Below, piece after piece: positions 6,168 through 11,805 of a DNA stretch of 11,805 nucleotides. The notes beneath the pieces are model-generated. The model was not told the origin of the DNA. It searched no databases and was given only the letters and a program-made list of their open reading frames with translations. A program made the position numbers and the translations under genes. Source of the DNA: an uncultured Eubacteriales bacterium (GTDB taxonomy: Bacteria > Bacillota > Clostridia > Oscillospirales > Oscillospiraceae); contig URAM01000040.1 in the NCBI GenBank assembly GCA_900545815.1, positions 1 to 11,805 of the forward strand. The letters run 5' to 3'. How positions within the stretch are numbered: position 1 is the stretch's first letter; the number at the start of each line of letters is the position of its first letter.

Positions 6168-6177
6168 GGACGAAAAA

Positions 6178-7176
6178 TTGTCTAAAAGAATCAAAGATAC
6201 AGATTATCTGCATCTTTCCACAAGGATCCGCGCCATGGAGAACGCCCTGCTGGAACGGGAACGGATGGATCGGATGCTGGAGGCCGGCACCGTGGAAGAA
6301 GCGGCCAAGGTGCTCACAGAATGCGGCTATCCCGAATTGCAGGCAGTGAACGTGGACACGGTGGACGCTATGCTGGCTCAGGCCAGAGAGGAGCTGTTTG
6401 GGACGCTGAACGATCTGGCTCCTGATGGGGAGATCCTGGACGTGTTCAAGGTCAAGTATGACTACCACAACGCCAAGGCCATGCTCAAGTGCGAAGCCCT
6501 GGGGCTGGATCCGGAACGCCTGCTGGTGGACACCGGCCGAGTGGCGCCGGAAACCCTGGCGGAAGCGGTCAAGCGCAGCGAGTTCACCGACCTGCCCAAG
6601 GTCATGGCGGATGCCATCGTGGAAGCCCGTGCTGTCCTGGGCAAGACCCGAGATCCTCAGCGGTCGGATATGATCCTGGATCAGGCTTACTTCCAGGAGA
6701 TGGAGCAGCTGGCCAAGGACTCCGGCTCCCAGTTCCTGCTGGGCTACGTCCGGATGCTGGTGGACGCCGCCAACCTGCGCAGCGTCGTTCGCGTGCTGCG
6801 GATGGGACGGGATGCCGACTTCCTGGCCACCGTCCTTTTCCCCGGCGGCGCCATTCCGGCTGCCACTGTGGTCAAGGCGGCGGACGGAGAGCCGTTGGAG
6901 AGCATCTATTTCTCCTCCCTGTTCGAGGAAGCGGCCGCAGCCGGCGTTCAGGCCATCCAGGGCGGCAGCCTGACTGCTTTTGAAAAGGCGTGTGACAACG
7001 CACTCAACGCCTATATGCAGAAGGCCAAGTATATCCCCTTCGGTGAACAGCCCATGCTGGGCTATGTGTCCGCCAAGGACAACGAGTTCACCGCCATTCG
7101 GATCATTCTGACGGGTCGTCTGGCAGATCTGCCTGCTGACGTGATCCGGGAAAGGTTGCGTAACGCTTATGTATAA
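6178..7176 (+). CDS. ntpC: V-type ATPase subunit C (rotor adaptor, eukaryotic d homologue)
   Basis: The 332-residue, mostly helical protein matches the V/A-ATPase C subunit, a funnel-shaped adaptor that joins the D-F shaft to the NtpK ring. Family-typical stretches include DYLHLSTRIRAMENALLERE near the N terminus, DVFKVKYDYHNAKAMLKCEA (about 87-106), and a C-terminal segment around NEFTAIRIILTGRLADLPAD that matches the conserved KNEIWNLRIIAVGK-like region of homologues. The start is TTG at 6178, supported by AAGGAGG at 6162-6168, nine bases upstream; the first in-frame ATG lies after conserved residues. Its 3' end overlaps ntpG by eight bases, so the two are translationally coupled. There is one copy per complex. 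Confidence 0.93.
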   Translation: MSKRIKDTDYLHLSTRIRAMENALLERERMDRMLEAGTVEEAAKVLTECGYPELQAVNVDTVDAMLAQAREELFGTLNDLAPDGEILDVFKVKYDYHNAKAMLKCEALGLDPERLLVDTGRVAPETLAEAVKRSEFTDLPKVMADAIVEARAVLGKTRDPQRSDMILDQAYFQEMEQLAKDSGSQFLLGYVRMLVDAANLRSVVRVLRMGRDADFLATVLFPGGAIPAATVVKAADGEPLESIYFSSLFEEAAAAGVQAIQGGSLTAFEKACDNALNAYMQKAKYIPFGEQPMLGYVSAKDNEFTAIRIILTGRLADLPADVIRERLRNAYV

Positions 7177-7480
7177 GATCGCAGTGTTGGGCGACCGAGA
7201 GAGTGTGCTGGGGTTCAAGACCCTGGGGCTGGACGTCTATCCGGCGGAGACGCCGGAGGAGGCACGCAAGACACTCCACCGGCTGGCCCGGGATGGCGAG
7301 ACCGCCATCATCTACCTCACCGAGCAGTTTGCTGAGCAGATGCAGGATGAGGTGAAGAAATATAAGGATATGGTCACTCCGGCCATCATCCTGATCCCCG
7401 GCAAATCCGGCTCCCTGGGCATCGGGATGAAGAACATCACCGATTCCGTGGAACGGGCTGTCGGCGCAGACATTCTGTAA
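7169..7480 (+). CDS. ntpG: V-type ATPase subunit F (central shaft; NtpG in E. hirae naming)
   Basis: The 103-residue alpha/beta protein opens with MYKIAVLGDRESVLGFKTLG, the diagnostic start of the F subunit, followed by ETAIIYLTEQFAEQM and AIILIPGKSG strands and helices of its Rossmann-like fold. The C-terminal helix (ITDSVERAVGADIL) clamps the NtpD coiled coil. The pair forms the rotating shaft. The ATG lies inside the end of ntpC, with only a distant GGAAAGG upstream, so expression probably depends on coupling to ntpC. A 60-base gap with a perfect palindrome separates it from ntpA. In NCBI and archaeal naming this is subunit F, sometimes atpF or ntpF. Confidence 0.92.
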   Translation: MYKIAVLGDRESVLGFKTLGLDVYPAETPEEARKTLHRLARDGETAIIYLTEQFAEQMQDEVKKYKDMVTPAIILIPGKSGSLGIGMKNITDSVERAVGADIL

Positions 7481-7510
7481 TCATGCAGCAAATTTGCTGC
7501 TGTTCTGTAA
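7473..7510 (+). repeat. 16-bp perfect palindrome flanked by 8-bp direct repeats
   Basis: GCAGCAAATTTGCTGC (7485-7500) is a perfect palindrome that can fold as a 6-bp stem with an AATT loop. It is bracketed by two copies of TTCTGTAA, at 7473-7480 (containing the ntpG stop codon) and 7503-7510. Taking out one copy plus the insert leaves a seamless 30-base shorter gap, so a small insertion or slippage event is suggested. It lacks a T-run and is unlikely to terminate strongly; mRNA processing or stabilisation is possible. Confidence 0.6.
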
Positions 7511-7540
7511 CCTGAAATAGGAAAGAAGGTATGAAACCTA

Positions 7541-9313
7541 ATGGGCAAAATCGTTAAGGTATCCGGCCCGCTGGTGGTCGCCACCGGTATGCAGGACGCC
7601 AACATGGCAGACGTGGTTCGAGTAGGCGAACAGCACCTGATCGGCGAGATTCTGAACATGAACGGTGACTCCGCGTCTATCCAGGTCTATGAGGAGACCT
7701 CCGGCATCGGCCCCGGCGCGGAAGTGGTCACCACCGGCGCCCCGCTGTCCGTTGAGCTTGGCCCCGGCCTGCTTGAAAATATTTACGACGGCATCCAGCG
7801 TCCCCTGGAGGAGATTATGAAGGTCTCCGGCGCTACCATCGCCAGAGGCATCCAGGTTCCGGCGCTGAACCGAGAGAAGAAGTGGGACTTCGTCCCCACC
7901 GCCAAGGTGGGCGACACCGTCACCGGCGGTGACATCATCGGCACCGTCCAGGAGACGTCCTCCACTGTCCACAAGATCATGGTTCCCCATGGCGTCACCG
8001 GCACCATCGCTGACATTCAGTCCGGTGCGCACACCGTCCTGGAAACCATCGCCGTCATCGACACCGACAAGGGCGAGAAGAAGGAACTGACCATGATGCA
8101 GAAGTGGCCCGTCCGTGTGGGTCGCCCCTACGTCAAGAAATTCCCCCCCAAGGTGCCCCTCTGCTCCGGCCAGAGAATTATTGACACCATGTTCCCCATC
8201 GCCAAGGGCGGTGCAGCAGCCGTCCCCGGCCCCTTCGGCTCCGGTAAGACCGTTGTGCAGCACCAGCTGGCAAAGTGGTCTGACGTGGATATTGTGGTCT
8301 ACATCGGCTGCGGCGAACGTGGCAACGAAATGACCGACGTTCTGCGGGAATTCCCCGAACTGGTAGACCCCCGCACCGGCGAATCTCTGATGAAGCGTAC
8401 CATCCTCATCGCCAACACGTCGGATATGCCCGTTGCCGCCCGGGAAGCCTCTGTTTACACCGGCATCACCATTGCGGAATACTTCCGTGACATGGGCTAT
8501 GACGTGGCGGTTATCGCAGACTCCACCTCCCGTTGGGCGGAGGCACTGCGTGAAATGTCCGGTCGTCTGGAAGAAATGCCCGGCGAAGAAGGCTATCCCG
8601 CTTACCTGGCCTCCCGTCTGGCACAGTTCTATGAACGTGCCGGTATGGTTCAGTGCATCTCCGGCAACGGCGACACCCGCAACGGCTCCCTGACCGCTGT
8701 CGGCGCAGTCTCCCCTCCCGGCGGCGACCTGTCCGAACCGGTCTCCCAGGGCACCATGCGTATCGTCAAGGTGTTCTGGTCCCTGGACGCCTCCCTGGCC
8801 TCCCGCCGTCACTTCCCGGCCATCAACTGGCTCAACTCTTACTCCCTCTACCTGGATTCTCTCCGCCCCTGGTATGATGAACACCTGGGCAAGCAGTTCT
8901 TCCAGAACCGTGACAAGGCTATGGCCATCCTCCAGGAAGAATCCAGCCTGAACGAGATCGTCCAGCTGGTCGGTAAGGACTCCTTGTCCCCCAGTGACCA
9001 GCTGACCTTGGAGACTGCCCGTATCATCCGAGAGGACTTCTTGCAGCAGAACGCCTTTGCTGACATCGACTCCTACTCCGACCACGGCCGTCAGCTTCAG
9101 ATGCTCACCATCATCCTGGACTACGACAAGCTCTGCCGAGCCGCCATCGCCAAGGGCGCTTCCCTGAACGACCTGTTCAACATCGAAGCCCGTGTGGATA
9201 TGGGTCGTGCCAAGAACGTTCCCGCTGACCAGTATGAAGCCGCTTACTCCAAGCTGGCCGCCGACATGGAAGCACAGATCAACGCAATCGCAGAGAAAGG
9301 AGAAGAGGACTGA
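7541..9313 (+). CDS. ntpA: V-type ATPase catalytic subunit A
   Basis: The 590-residue catalytic subunit hydrolyses or makes ATP at three sites in the A3B3 head. An N-terminal beta barrel (about 1-75) is followed by the A-specific bulge region (about 110-190). The nucleotide-binding domain has Walker A GPFGSGKT at 230-237 (Lys236), the catalytic Glu259 in IGCGERGNEM, and a Walker B strand DVAVIADSTSRWAEA at 321-335. A helical C-terminal domain ends about 590. All residues needed for catalysis seen in E. hirae NtpA (Lys238, Glu261) are present, and length is standard. The ATG at 7541 is preferred over an out-of-frame ATG at 7531; GGAAAGAAGG lies about 11 bases upstream. Its stop overlaps the ntpB start by one base (TGATG). 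Confidence 0.97.
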   Translation: MGKIVKVSGPLVVATGMQDANMADVVRVGEQHLIGEILNMNGDSASIQVYEETSGIGPGAEVVTTGAPLSVELGPGLLENIYDGIQRPLEEIMKVSGATIARGIQVPALNREKKWDFVPTAKVGDTVTGGDIIGTVQETSSTVHKIMVPHGVTGTIADIQSGAHTVLETIAVIDTDKGEKKELTMMQKWPVRVGRPYVKKFPPKVPLCSGQRIIDTMFPIAKGGAAAVPGPFGSGKTVVQHQLAKWSDVDIVVYIGCGERGNEMTDVLREFPELVDPRTGESLMKRTILIANTSDMPVAAREASVYTGITIAEYFRDMGYDVAVIADSTSRWAEALREMSGRLEEMPGEEGYPAYLASRLAQFYERAGMVQCISGNGDTRNGSLTAVGAVSPPGGDLSEPVSQGTMRIVKVFWSLDASLASRRHFPAINWLNSYSLYLDSLRPWYDEHLGKQFFQNRDKAMAILQEESSLNEIVQLVGKDSLSPSDQLTLETARIIREDFLQQNAFADIDSYSDHGRQLQMLTIILDYDKLCRAAIAKGASLNDLFNIEARVDMGRAKNVPADQYEAAYSKLAADMEAQINAIAEKGEED

Positions 9314-10698
9314 TGATCAAAGAATATCGTACCATCGAAGAAATCTCCGGCCCTCTGATGGTGGTTCGCCGGGTCTCCGGTGTCACCTATGACGAACTGT
9401 GTGAGATCGAACTGCCCAACGGCGAGCTCCGCCGGGGGAAGGTTTTGGAAGTCAACGGCGATAAGGCTGTCGTGCAGCTCTTTGAGCCGTCTGCCGGCAT
9501 CAACCTGAGCAGCTCCAAAATCCGCTTCCTGGGGCGTCCCTTGGAGCTGGCAGTCTCCGGCGATATGCTCGGTCGTGTCTTTTCCGGCATGGGCGACCCC
9601 ATCGACGATGGCCCCGCCATCCTGGCGGAAGCCCATCGGGACATCAACGGTCTGGCTATGAACCCCGCCGCCCGTGACTACCCCAACGAATTCATCCAGA
9701 CGGGCATCTCCACCATTGACGGCCTGAACACCCTGGTTCGTGGTCAGAAGCTGCCCATCTTCTCCGGCTCCGGCCTGCCCCATAACCAGCTGGCCGCCCA
9801 GATCGCCCGTCAGGCAAAGGTTCTGGACGGGGGTGCGTCCAACTTCGCCGTCGTCTTTGCCGCCATCGGCATCACCTTTGAAGAATCGGAATACTTCGTG
9901 GAAGAATTCCGCCGCACCGGCGCCATCGACCGTACCGTTCTGTTCATCAACCTGGCAAACGATCCGGCCGTGGAACGAATCTCCACCCCTCGTATGGCGC
10001 TGACCGCCGCGGAATACCTGGCATTCGACAAGGGGATGCACGTCCTGGTCATCCTGACCGACATCACCAACTACGCCGAAGCCCTCCGTGAGATCTCCGC
10101 CGCAAAGAAGGAAGTCCCCGGCCGCCGCGGCTACCCCGGCTACTTGTACACCGACTTGGCCACCATGTACGAACGGGCTGGCCGTCACCTGGGCGAGCCT
10201 GGTTCCATCACCATGATCCCCATCCTGACCATGCCGGAAGACGACAAGACCCATCCCATCCCCGACCTGACCGGCTATATCACCGAAGGCCAGATCATCC
10301 TCTCCCGTGAGCTGTACCGCAAGGGCATCCTGCCCCCCGTGGACGTGCTGCCCTCCCTGTCCCGACTGAAGGACAAGGGCACCGGCGAAGGCAAGACCCG
10401 AGAAGACCACTCTGGCACCATGAACCAGATCTTTGCTGCCTACGCCACTGGTAAGGAGAACAAGGAGCTGATGTCTATCCTGGGCGAAGCCGCTCTGTCG
10501 GAGAACGACCTGCTGTACGCCAAGTTCGCAGACGAATTTGAAAAGCGCTATGTGGCACAGGGCGCCGATGAGAACCGTTCCGTCTTTGAGACCCTGGATC
10601 TGGGCTGGGAGCTGCTGAGCATCCTGCCTGAGGCAGAGCTGAAGCGCATCAAGCCGGAACTGATCGAGAAGTATATGCCGAAGAAAGACGCGCAGTAA
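9313..10698 (+). CDS. ntpB: V-type ATPase subunit B (regulatory, non-catalytic)
   Basis: The 461-residue B subunit alternates with NtpA in the head. It keeps the beta-barrel start (IEEISGPLMVVRRVSGVTYD) and a nucleotide-binding fold. Its P-loop is replaced by FSGSGLPHNQLAAQIA (150-165), with no Walker lysine, as normal for non-catalytic B subunits. It has VPGRRGYPGYLYTDLATMYE (268-287) and the arginine finger Arg351 in LPSLSRLKDKG, which reaches into the NtpA site (Arg350 in E. hirae). The ATG overlaps the ntpA stop, with AAAGGAG at 9296-9302 inside ntpA, so A and B are coupled, consistent with their 1:1 ratio. Confidence 0.97.
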   Translation: MIKEYRTIEEISGPLMVVRRVSGVTYDELCEIELPNGELRRGKVLEVNGDKAVVQLFEPSAGINLSSSKIRFLGRPLELAVSGDMLGRVFSGMGDPIDDGPAILAEAHRDINGLAMNPAARDYPNEFIQTGISTIDGLNTLVRGQKLPIFSGSGLPHNQLAAQIARQAKVLDGGASNFAVVFAAIGITFEESEYFVEEFRRTGAIDRTVLFINLANDPAVERISTPRMALTAAEYLAFDKGMHVLVILTDITNYAEALREISAAKKEVPGRRGYPGYLYTDLATMYERAGRHLGEPGSITMIPILTMPEDDKTHPIPDLTGYITEGQIILSRELYRKGILPPVDVLPSLSRLKDKGTGEGKTREDHSGTMNQIFAAYATGKENKELMSILGEAALSENDLLYAKFADEFEKRYVAQGADENRSVFETLDLGWELLSILPEAELKRIKPELIEKYMPKKDAQ

Positions 10699-10712
10699 GG
10701 AGGGATACGCAG

Positions 10713-11405
10713 ATGCCTTCCACCACTGTAAACGCAACCCGCATGGAGTTGACCCGACTGAAGAAGAAGCTGAAAACAGCTGTCCGAGGTCATAAGCTCC
10801 TGAAGGACAAGCGTGACGAATTGATGAAGCAGTTCCTGGACATGATCCGTGAAAACCGGGCGCTGAGAACCCGCGTGGAAGAAGCGCTCATGCGGGCGCA
10901 CGGTTCCTTTACGGTGGCCTCCGCCCTCATGTCCTCCGAAATGCTGGAGCAGTCCCTGATCTACCCGAAGCAGAGCGTGGAATTGAACATGAGTTTTAAA
11001 AATATCATGTCTGTTGACACGCCGATCTACCACTTTTCCACCCAGAATCCAGGCAGCGGTGACATCTATCCCTATAGCTTTGCCACCACCTCCTGTGAGC
11101 TGGATGGCGCAGTGGACGCCCTGTCTTCGGTGTTCCAGGATATGCTGAAATTGGCTCAGATCGAAAAGACCACCCAGCTGCTGGCGGAGGAGATCGAAAA
11201 GACCCGCCGTCGGGTCAACGCGCTGGAGTATGTGATGATCCCCGAAATGGAGGAGAACATCAAATACATCTCCATGAAGCTGGATGAGAACGAACGCAAC
11301 AACACCATCCGCCTGATGAAGGTCAAGGACATGATGTTGCAGGAAGAACTGGAAGCCAAACGCAAAGAAACGGAAGCGATGCTGGAGAAGTTCAAAGAAG
11401 CTTAA
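10713..11405 (+). CDS. ntpD: V-type ATPase subunit D (central shaft)
   Basis: The 230-residue protein has the D-subunit layout. An N-terminal helix (about 8-65, with NATRMELTRLKKKLKTAVRG and LLKDKRDEL) and a long C-terminal helix (about 140-228) form the antiparallel coiled coil that rotates inside A3B3. A small beta region lies between them (about 80-130). The RRRVNALEYVMIPEMEENIK segment (186-205) is the family's most conserved stretch. The ATG at 10713 follows TAAGGAGG, which begins in the ntpB stop codon. This is the last gene of the operon. Its final 11 codons and stop are duplicated downstream as part of a 213-bp tandem repeat, but the gene itself is intact. Confidence 0.96.
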   Translation: MPSTTVNATRMELTRLKKKLKTAVRGHKLLKDKRDELMKQFLDMIRENRALRTRVEEALMRAHGSFTVASALMSSEMLEQSLIYPKQSVELNMSFKNIMSVDTPIYHFSTQNPGSGDIYPYSFATTSCELDGAVDALSSVFQDMLKLAQIEKTTQLLAEEIEKTRRRVNALEYVMIPEMEENIKYISMKLDENERNNTIRLMKVKDMMLQEELEAKRKETEAMLEKFKEA

Positions 11406-11581
11406 CCAACAAGCGACCGAATCAAAACAAAAAACCCGTCCTCACCGAGGACGGGTTTTTCTCGCCGCAGGTGCGGCGTCACAAGAGTTTTCCGGAGGAA
11501 AACCTTGGCGCAGGCGGAATTCACTTCCGCCGAGCAAGTGAAATGAAAAGGGCTCCCGAAAATCGCAAGATTTTTGGGAAT
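11369..11581 (+). repeat. tandem repeat copy 1: ntpD tail, terminator and four hairpins
   Basis: The first of two 213-bp units, about 97% identical (seven differences, no net length change). It starts inside ntpD and continues through the terminator into four more hairpins: 11463-11468/11473-11478 (loop AGGT), 11487-11493/11497-11503 (loop GGA), 11513-11519/11525-11531 (loop TTCAC) and 11555-11564/11569-11578 (GCAA tetraloop, one G-T wobble). No open frame fits outside the ntpD tail. Confidence 0.9.
11430..11460. terminator. bidirectional intrinsic terminator of the ntp operon
   Basis: A 9-bp stem (CCCGTCCTC at 11435-11443, GAGGACGGG at 11447-11455, loop ACC) is flanked by AAAAA on the left and TTTTT on the right, so it has a T-run on either strand. 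It lies 24 bases after the ntpD stop codon and ends the nine-gene operon. Confidence 0.9.
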
Positions 11582-11618
11582 AACGGAAGCGATGCTGGAG
11601 AAGTTCAAAGAAGCTTAA
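11582..11618 (+). pseudogene. ntpD: duplicated 3' tail of ntpD
   Basis: These 37 bases repeat the end of ntpD exactly (11369-11405), including codons for EAMLEKFKEA and the TAA stop. There is no start codon or ribosome site joined to them, so they are a passive remnant carried by the 213-bp duplication. They show that the duplication arose at this locus, with ntpD already in place. Confidence 0.85.
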
Positions 11619-11642
11619 CCAACAAGCGACCGAATCAAACAA

Positions 11643-11673
11643 AAAACCCCGTCCTCACCGAGGACGGGGTTTT
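11643..11673. terminator. second copy of the bidirectional terminator
   Basis: The stem is 10 bp here (CCCCGTCCTC at 11647-11656, GAGGACGGGG at 11660-11669, loop ACC), with A-runs before and TTTT after. Compared with copy 1, the A-T pair at the stem base is a C-G pair, changed on both arms. It backs up the first terminator and would also stop transcription entering from the right. Confidence 0.85.
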
Positions 11674-11794
11674 CTCGCCGCAGGTGCGGCGTCACAAGGG
11701 TTTTCCGAAGGAAAACCTTGGCGCAGGCGGAATTCACTTCCGCCGAGCAGGTGAAATGAAAAGGGCTCCCGAAAATCGCAAGATTTTTGGGAAT

Positions 11795-11805
11795 TGCGGC
11801 GTCAC
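11795..11805 (+). repeat. start of a further partial repeat unit at the window edge
   Basis: The last 11 bases, TGCGGCGTCAC, are identical to 11472-11482 and 11685-11695 inside the two units. They follow the last hairpin of copy 2, whereas copy 1 is followed there by the ntpD tail. This suggests the array goes on to the right with units joined in a different phase. Eleven bases is little, so this is tentative. Confidence 0.5.

Larger units (their letters stand above)
11582..11794 (+). repeat. tandem repeat copy 2
   Basis: The second 213-bp unit follows copy 1 without a gap and has the same order of ntpD tail, terminator and four hairpins (each 213 bases further on). Differences fall mostly in loops, or preserve or lengthen stems. 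One base pair of the terminator stem changes on both sides, and the second hairpin's loop is GAA instead of GGA, with its stem extended by a G-C in place of an A-C mismatch. Confidence 0.9.

Noticed and set aside
7538..9085. Long minus-strand open frame opposite ntpA.
   Set aside because: It lies inside a highly conserved ATPase gene with all motifs on the plus strand; its composition is low-complexity and typical of an antisense artefact.
11369..11805. CRISPR-like or rRNA/tRNA-like structure at the right end because of repeats and hairpins.
   Set aside because: There are only two long 213-bp units with no short repeat/spacer pattern and no cas gene, and no tRNA or rRNA signature is present.

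Overview
The window is a stretch of a Firmicute chromosome, most likely a Clostridia/Oscillospiraceae-type gut anaerobe. The reasons are GC-rich coding sequence with AT-rich intergenic gaps, strong AGGAGG-type ribosome sites, Gram-positive style promoters and intrinsic terminators, and a bacterial V/A-type ATPase operon in the same order as the Enterococcus hirae ntp operon. The lineage is inferred from style and gene content, not from a marker gene.

Layout. Positions 1-235 hold the 5' end of a leftward gene and two divergent promoters. Positions 236-1465 encode an RlmI-type 23S rRNA cytosine-C5 methyltransferase, closed by an intrinsic terminator. Positions 1516-1622 are an intergenic cluster of four perfect hairpins. 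Positions 1718-2353 encode a tandem OB-fold, SSB-like protein without the usual acidic tail. The gap at 2354-2747 has no convincing gene. It holds a candidate promoter, an interlocking hairpin/pseudoknot element, an intrinsic terminator with a possible antiterminator pairing, and a second, near-consensus promoter. It looks like either a small RNA unit or a regulated leader of the downstream operon.

Positions 2748-11405 are a complete nine-gene V-type ATPase operon, G/H-I-K-E-C-F-A-B-D (E. hirae ntpFIKECGABD). NtpA and NtpB form the catalytic head. NtpD and NtpG are the central shaft, and NtpC links it to the rotor ring of NtpK. NtpI is the stator with the ion half-channels, and NtpE and NtpF are the peripheral stalks. 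NtpK keeps the side-chain ligands that bind Na+ in E. hirae, so the enzyme is predicted to be Na+-coupled. Direction (Na+ pump or ATP synthase) cannot be read from sequence. The ribosome sites of ntpE and ntpC, two low-copy subunits, can be buried in short hairpins. The site of the high-copy ntpK is free.

Positions 11369-11805 are a 213-bp tandem duplication that carries the last 11 codons of ntpD, its terminator and four further hairpins. The start of another partial unit is visible at the right edge. No tRNA, rRNA, insertion-sequence transposase, CRISPR array or phage gene was seen. The window is mostly conserved core metabolism. The best candidates for something undescribed are the ssb-ntp leader and the hairpin-array repeats.
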